A stretch of 64,000 bases of DNA from Paraphysomonas bandaiensis (taxonomy: Eukaryota; Chrysophyceae). Both the position numbers and the translations under genes were made by a program. Positions 10,881-22,157 of the stretch are shown here, one piece after another; the first letter of the stretch is position 1; every line of letters starts with the position of its first letter. Under the pieces are notes generated by a model. It saw only the letters and a list, made by a program, of their open reading frames with translations. It made no database searches and was not told the origin of the DNA. The stretch covers positions 1 to 64,000 of the forward strand of contig CBFFRP010000404.1 in NCBI GenBank assembly GCA_965644295.1, written 5' to 3'.

Positions 10881-11637
10881 ATATTGTTCGTCAATATACA
10901 TGAGTGACTGTGTATTGTATGGAGCATATATCTGCTGCACTCCTCTCAGCTTACTAATTGATATGTTCATTGACAATGTAATTCTAATGAGTATACATTG
11001 TTAAACCTACGGGCACCGCAGTATTTGTTTGATTGCTCATGTGGAATACGATAATTGGAAACGTATTTTTGAGCGCTTGAAAAACTATTGCAGTAGTGAT
11101 AGGGCAACTCACACCTCACACTAACATCATAATTGCATCATGCTAGTCTCTGTTATGCATAGCAACTTAGTGAGAAGCGTAAATGGGAAGTCAGAATACC
11201 CACAGGAGGTGCACCTTTACGTATGTATTTGATATCTGACGATGTTCGTGGATGTTTATATTTTATATGTTTATTAATTGCAATTATCGAAAAACACTCA
11301 ATTGATACGTAGACCCGTTTATTAGCCACAATAATTGACGTAGTGGATATATAATTTTACACAAGGTCATAAGTGTTATAGTATCACGGGCAGAAGTTTC
11401 TTAAAGTTTATTTTAATTCTGCTTGAGGACTTGAAATACCATTCTGAATATCTGAATACTATCTAAAAAATGCATTCAAGTTGGACAGTATCAATATATA
11501 TTTCATATAGAAACTAGAAACCACTTACACTTATACTTATACAATGTCAAAAATCTATCAGTGACAAAGATAAGCAGAATGGTTCACTGGGCTCAGCATG
11601 CAAAGCAGCACGAAGGCTGGGATGCAAAGAGGTCAGG

Positions 11638-11734
11638 GTGACGCACAAGCAGCTTTCGTAGCGTTATATAATAGGATCATATCATGGTTAAGTTCAGACT
11701 CTTAAACGCCTATTGCTAATAATCAGACATTCAC
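11638..11734 (-). repeat. Dispersed repeat A, partial copy
   Basis: It shares the GCTACGAAAGCTGCTTGTGCGT core and the TTAGCAATAGGCGTTTAAG end, in reverse orientation, with copies at 15340, 32505, 57720 and 58180. Confidence 0.75.
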
Positions 11735-12364
11735 CACTACACAGGGTGTAGTGTGTACATTCGTGACGTAGTCAACACGCAGAATGAAATATTTCTGACG
11801 TGCTCAATATGAGGAATACTAAATTCAGTTGTAGTATTTTAAATACTTCTCAAAATATCTTTCATAAACAGTCAACAATGAATGCTTTTCAATCTCACAT
11901 TCTGCGGTTATTCTGTACGGTGGTTTGTGTGCTTGTTAGTTCAGTGTGAATGTATGCGTATGTGTATATGTGAACTTCACAAGTTGACAGTTTTGATTTC
12001 TGCTGCGCCAGAATAAAAACATGTTTAAGGAGGTTAGTTGAGTGAGGCAGAGTGTAGTCTCATTGGACGTCGTGAAATGAGGGTGTGGTTACATGATGAG
12101 TGTAATTCACGGCTCTGTAGAGGTGTGAGTGTTGCATACAGTCATAGTCTATAGGGAAGAGGAGACTATCGAGAAAACGCTACATTCCTTCATATTCGGG
12201 TCACTGACAGATCACCCAACACCTTCGATGAACAGTCTGATGCCCTTAATGAGGACACACTGTCAATGCTGTATGAATGTACTGCTGGTTAAATGTGGCG
12301 TGTACCTATGTACCGTATGTATGTAAAGTACTGTTGTATGTACAGTATGTAAGTGGTCATCATG

Positions 12365-12382
12365 TACTGCTGTACAGCAGTA
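12365..12382. promoter_or_regulatory. 18-bp perfect palindrome upstream of the TVP23-like gene
   Basis: TACTGCTGTACAGCAGTA is a perfect palindrome 148 bp before the start codon at 12530. Its right half contains TGTACAGCAGTA, which recurs upstream of other genes in this window. It may be a binding site for a dimeric factor; this is inference. Confidence 0.4.
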
Positions 12383-12529
12383 TTATACACTGTATGTATA
12401 TATGTATGTACGTAGGCAGGTATGGTAGAGGCAGGTACGCGGGTATATTTTAGTAGAGGTGCTCAGCATACAGAGTGGCATGAGTCACCCCAGTCACAAG
12501 CACACACCTCTGTATAACACAATATCAGG

Positions 12530-13362
12530 ATGAGTAAGGAACTGGAGTTCATCTCAGTAGAGAACGATGATGATGAGGAGTTCGGAATGGATCAAACATA
12601 TGCCGAACAGCCGAGCAGTGCCTATGAACATGCTCTCGGAAACACCTTCTTAAGACAGTCTAAGGTACGACCACCATCTATGTGTTACACATGGTAATCA
12701 TAGGGGTGTATGCAGCATCCATGTGCACTCCTCTTTCATGTCCTCTTCAAGGTGTGTAGTGTGTTGCTGTGTGTGTCCGTTGATCTCATACATGACTATA
12801 CACACTCTAGAGTCTCGCGATATTTCTTTATATGTTTGGAGGATGGTTTACAAGCAATTTTATTTTGGTTTTTGTATTATGCATTATTCTGCTTGCGTTT
12901 GATTTCTGGACGGTGAAGAACATAACCGGGCGGCTGCTTGTCGGGTTGAGGTGGTGGAGTTATGTGCGCGAAGATGGAACAAATGAATGGATATTTGAGT
13001 CATTAGAAGACATGGCTGAAGTAAGTAACTTTGACTCCCGTATATTCTGGGGAGCTCTCTACGTTACACCAATTGTATGGGCTCTTCTACTAGTGTTGGG
13101 TATCCTTCGACTTAAGATTGAGTACTTACCCATAGTGATTGCGGCACTCATGCTCAGCAGTGCGAATATAATGGGGTATATCAAGTGCAGTAACAGTGCC
13201 CAGGCGAAGGTTCGCAATATAGTGGAGAATGGATTTAAGCAAGGCTCTATGGCTGCACTTGAGAATAGCTCTTTCAGGAACTGGATTCTTTCCACACTTG
13301 TCGCCACCACGCAGCCTACTCAGAGTAGTCGACGAGAGCCTGCACGTACTGCTACAGTATAA
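12530..13362 (+). CDS. TVP23: TVP23 (FAM18) family Golgi membrane protein
   Basis: Multipass late-Golgi/TGN protein family involved in vesicle trafficking. Three exons (12530-12664, 12716-12751, 12811-13362; introns 51 and 59 nt) give 240 aa. The N-terminal 45 residues are acidic and cytosolic-looking. The family core follows: HPCALLFHVLFK, hydrophobic segments around ILVFVLCIILLAFDFW, the hallmark FWTVKNITGRLLVGLRWW, then SRIFWGALYVTPIVW and two further hydrophobic stretches ending in the GYIKC motif. Four membrane segments are expected and visible. The C-terminus is longer than the core and Ser/Thr/Arg-rich. Exon 2 is only 36 nt and was placed by homology to the family and by splice sites. 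Confidence 0.9.
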
Positions 13363-16068
13363 GCATCTACACTGTGCACGGAAGTATGCTGATATAATAT
13401 TTGGACGAGAAGTATGATAATGAAGTAGGATTTTGCTTTGTTGTTGAGTATTACAGTTCTAGATTTCGAAGCATATTTTGCGTGTAGCATCACATATATC
13501 GAATATGACGCGGTGGATTTATCATTACAACTTTAGTTGCCATATGTATAGAGAATGGACTATGGGTTTCGTTGTATGCAATATGTTAGTTGGGGTGATT
13601 AATAATGTAGTATGATATTATAAGTATTGTCAACGGAAAGTCCATGTTTAGAGTGTTGCCCGCAAGTGCATTCAGGGCCCTGTCGTAGACGGAATCATCC
13701 TCTGGGTTCCAATGCGGAGATACGATCAAATATGCTTGAGAAGGGGTTCCCTCATTGTCAAAGTATTATCAACAATGCTCGCGCGATCAGACCGGATTAG
13801 ATTTCAGATAATACATGCATAGTATTTAGTATTGTAATCGGCAAGAAATATAAGCAGGACACACACTATATGACAAAATCAAAGAAAAAAAATGTGTAAA
13901 TTGTCATTTCGCATATGACAAAACGCACACATTGTATATCAAAATTTTATCTATAGATAAAACTACACCATAAAACGAAACTGTTAAAAACACAAAGAGT
14001 TTGCGTAAAGTTGTATAACTAAATGCTACAAATTAAGGTTTGGTTTATAATTGCTAAATACAAATACGAGTGTTGTACATATTATAAGATGTATTGAATA
14101 ATAAAAAACTAAAATATAGTGACTGTTTAAGATCGTGGATATATATTCAAGACTATGAATTATTGATTGAAGATACTTTTTTAAAATTAATTGGGTGTTG
14201 TGAGCTTTAGTAGTCTCTAAAAACAGGTAAATCATGTCAATAGTACCTTATTATAATCCGTTTTCACATGTAGTTATTAGTTTAGCTATAATTCACATTT
14301 ACAAGAGGACACACAATAGCAAATTCTGCTTCTGTATGTTTGTTTTATGCGTGTAGATACTTTTAGAGTAGATGCTTGTTGACGAGGTAGGTGTCCAATA
14401 CAAACAGCGAACTATGAAGTATTTATGACAACATATATTCACTACCCAGTATCCACCAGTACCACTTGTATTGGTTGTATACTTCACACCTATTGCTAAT
14501 AATCAGATATTCACAAATGGGGCTTAAATACGTCTACGCAAGGTTACACTAATGTTAAGCCTGGAGTACCTCACTTCCGCAGGTTGAAAGATTCGGGAGC
14601 ATAGGTACTCATACTACTACTGTAAGTAGTAGTGGTGAAGATAGCTTTATGCGTATGCATTGTATCCAAAATCAGGCTATTCGGTTGGAGCGTTTGCAAT
14701 CCCAACAGAGGCAAAAATGCAGGTAGAAATATGAGAATATGATATTACAAAAAACACAAGTGGCAGGGTCAACTTGTAACGCAATAAATAACAACTATAA
14801 TATTGCAACATTTTGGGGCTTTCCATTTTTGGAACACAGTACTAACTATTGCTCCCTCAATCATAAAGCAGTTGTTACCCTCCTTCAACCACTTTATGCT
14901 GCAGCCAAACAAATGCTCTAAGGTCGTAGTGGACACACAGGAAGCAACATACGAAGCGAGCATGGCGGAGTCGGCAGTTTTCCCCCAGCTCGCGCCAAAA
15001 TGCGGCAATAAACGATTTAAATCGAGCATCACCCAGCGGAAGCCACGGGTTCTACGCTTACTACACGTGTAAAGCGGAGACCTAACGCGCCACTCCGTTC
15101 GTCTTCCACTTCCACCACCCCCGCCTCAGCAGAGAGAAGCCACTATATGCCAACTCCGTCAGCTACTCCTCTGCCCCAGACCCAACACGCAGCTGGAGCC
15201 ATTCTAAGACACGCAGGGGCCCCAACATACTCCCTCGTCCACCTATCTTAGGTTAAGAAGACTTACCCTAAGGGGCGTCCACCTGACTGATCTTTCTGTA
15301 TTTCAAGGACTAACGTCCACAGAGAGCTTCTCCCTCACACACAAGAACGGAAGTGGTTGCACCTTGATGCTTGCGGCGATGCACAATCAGCTTCTGTAGC
15401 GTTACATAGTAGGATATACAAATACGTGCTAATTAGTTACAGGTAGAGGTCGATCTAGCTTGACTAGCCTTCATCTAACTACTTATCTCGTTTTTGTTCT
15501 TGACGCCTACTGCTAATAATAAGACTATCACATATAGTTTTGGTTTTAAAACTAGTCAAAATAATAACTATTCAATATCTGCATTCACTATTTGATGCCT
15601 AGATGGCTAGGTGAATACCGTAGTCACCTAGTCATTGTTAGTGAAAATATGAATTATTTCATGGCTAGATTTTAACCCCTTGACTAGGTTTTCGCACTGT
15701 ATTTGGAGTGACAAGGAAATTACACCAAACTTACAATTTACAAATAAAATTCAATAGTAAATCCCCCCATCAATAGTTGCTTTAGTCTTGGTTAACGAAA
15801 CTATCGCATTATGTTCTCTACTCTTTGGTGCTAGCTAAATAATAGTACAGACCCGTGCGCAATAAAATAGTTTCGTTTCAGTGTATGCAGCGCAAGTAAA
15901 GCAATTTTGAAGTGCTTCAAAATGAAAATATGCTTGATAAACACAGCGACCAGGAAATATATCAAATGTATTATTACGGAACGCACACCATGGATTATTA
16001 TTCCTCAGGTGTTTTCTCAGCTCAATTATTTCTACATCTACTCCAGGCAATCAGTGTTCCTGTCTAAG
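13363..16068. other. Repeat-rich intergenic region
   Basis: No complete gene is seen. There is a minus-strand coding-like patch (about 13620-13770), a short repeat A end fragment (14489-14515), a GC-rich open stretch (15020-15252) and a longer repeat A copy (15340-15535). The remainder is AT-rich. The 3' end of alanyl-tRNA synthetase follows. Confidence 0.55.
15340..15535 (-). repeat. Dispersed repeat A copy
   Basis: In reverse orientation it carries the core CGCTACAGAAGCTGATTGTG with the flank GCCGCAAGCATCAAGGTGC, closely matching the copy at 58.3 kb, and ends in CGCCTACTGCTAATAATAAG, the common terminus of the family. Confidence 0.75.
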
Positions 16069-19000
16069 TTAGAGACCAACCCTCTCAGCAAAGCTTTTTG
16101 CAGTATGTAACACTGCCTCAATAGCTTCATCTGAAGATTTCCCAGTTCCTTCGATTGGGATATTAGCAGTTGCCTGCGTGCTCTTCCCCCCACCCTTTCC
16201 GGCGCCGAGGGCGGTGATGCACTCTTCGCACCACTTCTTTGCGTCCAAACCAGCCGCAACGTGATCAGCAGTGGCTATTGTGTACAACGCAATCCTGAGG
16301 TAAATATTAGAATCAAGCATTCAGTGACTGTACACGTAGTAAATTTGCAAAATATTTCGAGTATAGATAGAGAGTGCTCGATACCTCGCGGAGTCGTCAT
16401 CTGCTGAACATAGAAAGACGCTGGTATTAGGACACAGCGCCTTAAACTTGTCCTGGATTTTTTTCGCAACCTTCCCATCCGTCCCGATGTCAATGCACTG
16501 AACAATCACATTCTGAAAAGCACGAGTAATCAGAAATCGCACGTGCATATAATATACGCACACAATGCATACCTGGCTCGTCTCCACTGCAGCCGCACCA
16601 AGCGTATCAGCCAGGGCGAGTGCTGTCTCCGTGCGAACAGCCTGGTTGCTCTTCTGCCATGCTTTCAGCCGCTCTCCCACTTCGGCTAGCTCACTTTTCA
16701 ACTCTTCTTTGTCTACAAGAGACACTACTGCACGGTCGACCTCCAGCCGCATGGATTTAGTCATCGCATTGAGCTCAGGACCTGCTGGTAAGTCCTTCAT
16801 ATGCCTAATGCGGAACCTAATATCATCAGCAAGAGACTTTGCTTGCGTGGCGGCTACTCGTGTGAGAGCCGTAATTCGGCGAACTCCCTTTGCAATTCCA
16901 GATTCCTCTACAATAGCGAATGCCTCCGCCTCTGCAGTATTAGAGAGATGTGTCCCACCACAGAACTCCACAGAGTGTCCTTTCCATTCTACGTTTTCTG
17001 GGTTCGCAACAAGAGCATTCACATCAGCACCCACCGACAGCACCCTAACGGGGTCAGGATAGCGCTCTCCGAACACACTCCTTAAAGAACAGATCTTAGC
17101 CGCGTCTGCAAGTGGTACTTCCTGGGCGAAAACAGGCACTTTCTGATCAATAATATTAGACACTATACTTTCGATCTCTTTAATTTCATTGGCCTTAAGG
17201 GAACCATTCCAGGAGAAATCAAACCGGAGTTTGTCGGCGTCGACCAATGATCCCTTCTGATCACAGGTACCCTTTGCAGATATAGCATCTCCTCCGACAT
17301 CCCCAATAAGTACTTTTCTGATTGCGTAGTTTAGAACATGAGTCATAGTGTGGTTAGGAGCCACCAACGATCGTCTGTCGTAATCCACACGACATTCAAC
17401 AACGTCCCCAACAGTCAGAACAAAGTTCGGACTGGAGTTACCCTTGATCTCACACACGTGGACGACATACCCCTTGTACACTTGACAGTTACTCACTTCC
17501 AGAGTTACTTCCTTATCCGTACCAGGGAAAGCTACAATAGATCCAGTGTCATATATCTGACCACCTGATTCATAGTAGAATGAAGAGCGGTCCAGAATGA
17601 CTCCGAAGTAGCCTTCACTGTGTGTAACACTTGACACGAAACCGGCATCGACATCGCTGTTGCTTCCAGCCCCTCTGCCAGTGTAGATTGCTCGTACAGT
17701 AGCAGTAGGGTTCTGATGCCAGACATACTTATGAGAGGCGTCGGTAGCTTCTATACTCTTCCCTTCCAACCACGATGTCTGCTCTGCAGCCATTGATAGG
17801 TCTTTGCTGCCTCCACCTTTACGGGCGGCCTCCGCTTCCTCGGAAATTCGCCTGTCATTATCCATGAGTGCCTGGAATTCCTCCCCATCAACAGTGAGGC
17901 CATTTTCAGCGGCCATGAGTTCTGTCAGATCGAGAGGGAAACCCATAGAGGTGAATAGAATATGTGCATCTTTACCAGGTACAACAGTTTTACCAGCAGC
18001 TTTCAGAGAGGCCACGACCTTTTTGAAATGCTTCACACCCTGATCTAGCGTGCGGTTGAATGATGATTCTTCCTCTTCAATCACCCCCATGATGAAATCC
18101 TGTTTTGTCAAGATGTTCGGAAATGCTTCGGAGAAGTTGCTGACTACAATCGACACGAGCTGAGTAAAGAAACCAGAAGGAGCGTTAAGAATTTCTTGTC
18201 CATAACGCACGGCTCTACGGAGGATACGACGTAGGACATAACCTCTTCCGTCACTGGATGGTACACAACCGTCAGCAATTGCAAATGTCAGCGTCCGAAT
18301 ATGGTCGGCCACCACACGGTAAGCCATATCAACAAGATCGGTGTCCTCTGCACCCACTTTACCAGAATAAGCACGGCAGCCGACAACCTCCTGGATCCTG
18401 GCAAATATTGGCATAAAGACGTCGGTGTCATAATTTGATGGTTTATCCTGGAGGATAGATGTCAGTCGTTCAAGTCCCATACCGGTATCTACGTGCTGAG
18501 CTGGGAGAGTTTTCAGTACGGTCTCACTCTCTCTGTTGTACTGAATGAAGACTAGATTCCATATCTCCATCACATCTGCTACATCGGCGTTAACAAGATG
18601 GGCAGCATCACGGTTTCCAATGCGATCATAATGTATTTCCGTACAGGGTCCACATGGACCAACGGGACCCATTTCCCAGAAATTGTCCTTGCATCCAAAA
18701 GGTAGGACCCTCTCAGGGGGAAGAAGCTGCAACCACAGTTCACGTGCTGTATCATCTCTAGGAATTCCCTGTGACTCATCACCACCGAAATAAGTGGCAT
18801 AGAGGCGATCAGGGTTGAGGCCATACACATTGACTAGACAATCCCATGACCACTTAATCGCTTCCTCCTTAAAGTAGTCACCAAAGCTCCAGTTGCCAAG
18901 CATTTCGAAGAAAGTATGATGGTAAACATCTTTGCCCACATCCTCCAGATCATTGTGCTTCCCCCCAGCACGAATACACTTCTGTGAATTGACTGCTCTC

Positions 19001-19371
19001 TTAAGAGAGGCCATCTCCTGAGCAGGATCACATGTACCAAGGAACAATGGTTTGAATTGATTCATTCCTGCATTAGCAAAGAGAAGAGTGGGATCATTGA
19101 CGGGAACAACAGGACTACTCATCCAAAAAGTATGGCCGTGTTTCTCCTGAAAGTATTTAATGAACGTCTCTCTGACTCTTGCTACTGGCCACTCTATATG
19201 ATGATCTCCAGTAGCTGCTGAGGATGAGGATAAGGATGATGGATCTTCGAGGGACACCTTCTTCATATTCACTTCAATATCATCTAAACGAGCCTCTTTA
19301 TCTGACATATCTGCCTGTAGTTGATTTAGCTTCAGTTCAAGATGATTGACTTGTCTGCTAAAATTATCCAT
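16069..19371 (-). CDS. AARS1: Alanyl-tRNA synthetase
   Basis: Class II synthetase charging tRNA-Ala, with editing activity. Exons 19371-16573, 16512-16385 and 16294-16069 (introns 60 and 90 nt) give 1050 aa. The 60-nt intron is in frame and stop-free, so it is easily missed. The catalytic core starts around residue 58 (VARVRETFIKYFQEKHGHTF) and includes FANAGMNQFKP and RAGGKHNDLEDVG. The editing domain has the zinc/active-site HTMTH (about residue 675) and CGGTHLSNT (about 800). The C-Ala domain ends with GAGKGGGKSTQATA. The usual length is about 960. The extra 45-55 N-terminal residues look like a short coiled coil, and a downstream Met is an alternative start. The single copy could serve cytosol and mitochondria through alternative starts, which is speculation. 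Confidence 0.95.
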
Positions 19372-19802
19372 TCATTTCTCTTGCAAGAGAGATGTATGTA
19401 TGTATATGTGCGTGCCGGGAGATTACAGATACATGCAGAGCCCATACTTCCTCTATACAGCTGTGTACATGTAGGGCCAGCTGACCGCATGGCACAGCCA
19501 CAGGAATATACGCAAAACACATGGAACAATAGATAGGAATACGGTTGCTGTGTGCCGACGTCATGGGCCGTCGAATTGCAAGCTTCCTTTTATAGAATAC
19601 CGTCTGTAGGATTCTGGGTATACAGAAGAAACCTCTGCTGTGATACTACAGACTACAGCAGGTATACTATACTTGTATACAGAGACCTTTCTACCATGTA
19701 CAGCAGCTTATGTATGTATAGTCCTGTAGATAGAGGAAGGGTGTGGTATCATGTATCATGCATATCATTGAAGGTCATCATAAAGTCCAGTGGATTATCA
19801 CC
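19372..19802. promoter_or_regulatory. Head-to-head intergenic region, alanyl-tRNA synthetase / unknown membrane protein
   Basis: These 431 bp separate two divergent start codons and presumably hold both promoters. TGTACAGCAG lies at 19697-19706, 97 bp before the plus-strand ATG. GTAT-rich simple sequence is present. No clear TATA box is seen. Confidence 0.4.
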
Positions 19803-20660
19803 ATGACTGGAAGAAGTACATATAGCACATACTGGTTGGCAGTGGGTGTACTCCTGCAGCTGCTGGTTCATTTCCCTCATACCTGTGATGGGTTTTTGGG
19901 TTTCTGGGAAACAAACTATCCGAACGAGACGATTACAGTGTGTGTATTCGACGAAGCACGGGGCGTATTAATAGGCCGTACACACTGGATTGATAAGGAA
20001 TTTAACTCGGACTCTGCGGCTCTTCAAGGCGTCCTAATAAATGATACGTGGTTTTATGGTACAGGTGCAACTATAAGCGGGGGTTCTTATAGCTTTTCGA
20101 TGACCACCTCACAGTTAAATGCTACAAGCTCAACTGGAAATTACAAATTCTTCGAAAATAGTGAACAAGGAATTTGGAACTGGAAATACATTCGACCGAC
20201 CGAAGATATCGAGTGTGAGGAGGTTACAAAGGTACGGAGAGTTGGAGGCATTTTATTATCGACTTGATGAAGCAATACCATTGACATAGAGTTATCAACA
20301 TGATTTTTATTGGATTTTAGTTTGTATTAAAGTGATAAGTGCACTATTTTATATCTTTGCTATGCATTCCTTCTGCAGGTGAAAAATTATATCACTAACA
20401 CAATCAGGATACCCTCCATATATTATTTTCTAGTGCCACTGTTTTTGTTGTCTTTAGCAGACAGAGTATCAATATACACTCGCTTTCACAGCTGTAATAA
20501 TTGGACAATACATAAAACAAATTTATTATGCAGATTACTTCACCATGCTCTGGAACATAACCTACTACAATGCAAGACTAAAGATAGTTATATTTCACCA
20601 CGGGTATTCCCTGATTGTGGTGACATTTCTAAGCCTAATATATTCTTTATTTGTTCCTAC
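19803..20660 (+). CDS. Unrecognised secreted or membrane protein, 3' structure unresolved
   Basis: The start ATG at 19803 is followed by a hydrophobic signal-like segment (YWLAVGVLLQLLVHF). About 115 polar residues come next with several N-x-S/T sequons (NET, NDT, NAT) and Trp-rich stretches (FWETNYP, GIWNWKYI), suggesting a lumenal or extracellular domain. Exon 1 probably ends at 20231 (AAG|GTACGG), giving 143 codons. A good acceptor lies at 20378 (CTTCTGCAG). Beyond it are hydrophobic segments in two frames (YYFLVPLFLLSL; SLIVVTFLSLIYSLF), consistent with one or more TM helices, but I could not find a unique splice path. The second frame runs into the long hairpin element at 20653, which may have altered the gene's 3' end. 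I do not recognise the family. Confidence 0.5.
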
Positions 20661-20948
20661 TAAACTAAAAAGTGTCATTCGTTTTTACTATATTGCGGGC
20701 GTCCATATAAAATGAGCCCTACTAAATTTTTCAGACTTACCCATTAAGTTAATAATTTTATTCGATTCTACTAACCTTAGCAGATGTTGCTTCTCGATAA
20801 AAATGGCAGCTGAGCTGTATTGAAATTTAGTAGAATCGAATAAAATTATTAACTTAATGGGTAAGTCTGAAAAATTTAGTAGGGCTCATTTTATATGGAC
20901 GCCCACAATATAGTAAAAACGAATGACACTTTTTAGTTTAGTAGGAAC
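20653..20948. mobile_element. Long foldback (hairpin) element, 122-bp arms
   Basis: Arm 1 (20653-20774) and arm 2 (20827-20948) are near-perfect inverted repeats about 122 bp long with a 52-nt loop. The only difference I noticed is a C/T change in ATTGCGGGCG versus ATTGTGGGCG. The ends read GTTCCTACTAAAC...GTTTAGTAGGAAC. Such structures are typical of foldback MITEs. No coding capacity and no clear target-site duplication are visible. The near identity of the arms indicates a young or actively homogenised structure. Confidence 0.85.
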
Positions 20949-20984
20949 GTCGGTTAAATTTAGTAGGGACCAGTATATTACCGT

Positions 20985-21660
20985 CCCTGATTAACATAAT
21001 GTTAGGAAAGCAAATGACAAACCAAATTATTGTTTCAAATCAAAGACTACTACTTAAGGGAATGAAATTTGGACTAGACTAGCTGAAGTCAATATATTCA
21101 CGAATTTCAATATATACCCTTACCGCAGAATAGTACTGAGGAATGCCCAACTGCGAGGATTATTGACACGAGGCTTGCTGTTGTCATTGGCATTATTATT
21201 ACATTTGTGTACGATATCCTTAACCTCTGTTAGTGCAACTGACTCGAATACTAGGTGTATGATACAACACATACAACCCTTAAAGCACGACCCTGAAAGG
21301 ACTGAGTGTCATTGCTCCTCTAATCACCTATATAGATGTGGAATTTAAACATTTGAACTCTCCAGTAATATTCTTGAAATATTGTTTCGAAGTTCAGTTT
21401 GTGAATATAGGTCGCTTGCACTGTCAGCATTATAATCTTCTACAGCAGACGAAGGATGGAAGATGACTTGGAGTGTTCTATGCTCTGCTTTCGAATGTTG
21501 GCCCATCACGGGGGTTTCCTACTAATGTGCAAAATAATTTAATCATACAAATGGCTGCCATTATCATAATTAAGAAGAAGAGAGCTTATGTTATGTCTAA
21601 ATTTACCCGATGTTAATGTGAGAGTTGTTTTAAGCCCAATTCAGGTCAAAAAAGCTTTTC
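20985..21660 (+). repeat. Dispersed repeat B, copy 1
   Basis: It shares ordered blocks with copies at 25455 and 26240: CCCTGATTAAC...AATGACAA, TAACCTCTG..AGTGCA, the ACCCTGAAAG-ACTG block, CACCTATATAG, CTCTCC-GTAATATTCTTGAA, TTTCGAAGT and GAGACAAAATGGG. It is degenerate, with no coding capacity seen. It directly follows the hairpin element. Confidence 0.7.
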
Positions 21661-22157
21661 TGAGACAAAATGGGATGACAAGTAACAATATATTGCAATA
21701 TACAAGCGTCCCATCAATAATATAGATGAATTCACCTAAATAATACCATCGCAATATATAGTGAGCTACTTTATTGGGTACTTTATAATATAGTTCCCAA
21801 GCCCTGCTGCACTGCTTCTCATGACGCAAGACTTATTGAAATATTATAATGCCGATTCTATCTTTAACACTATTATATTTCGAAGGCAGAAGTTCCTGTT
21901 CACGCGGTATAGAAATGGATGCACTGCAGCACTTGAAAGCTTATTGCGAAATCTTTATTCAGTGCAAAAATAAACTATAATCATAGCACCACGTACACAG
22001 CATAAACTTATCATACCAAAATATAAATATATTACACTGAGCAGTAGTGTCCTCCGAGTTTTTCACATTTTACAACAAATCGAGAAAATACAAACAAGGA
22101 CTATGTGTAATGCTTACCGCACTACACAGAATCACTTACTTCTACACAATATCAATA
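21661..22157. other. Intergenic, no gene seen
   Basis: AT-rich interval between repeat B copy 1 and the 3' end of the histidine kinase gene. It includes short ATTGCAATAT-type palindromes and nothing else I can support. Confidence 0.5.

Larger units (their letters stand above)
10881..12529. other. Intergenic with one dispersed repeat A copy and TVP23 upstream region
   Basis: No gene is seen. About 11638-11734 is a minus-orientation copy of repeat A (GACGCACAAGCAGCTTTCGTAGCG ... CGCCTATTGCTAATAATCAGA). The last 200 bp contain GTAT/GTAC-rich simple sequence and an 18-bp perfect palindrome. Confidence 0.6.

Noticed and set aside
14739-14921. hAT-like LLQPLYAAAKQ segment
   Set aside because: Too short, and the surrounding frames lack any other transposase motif.
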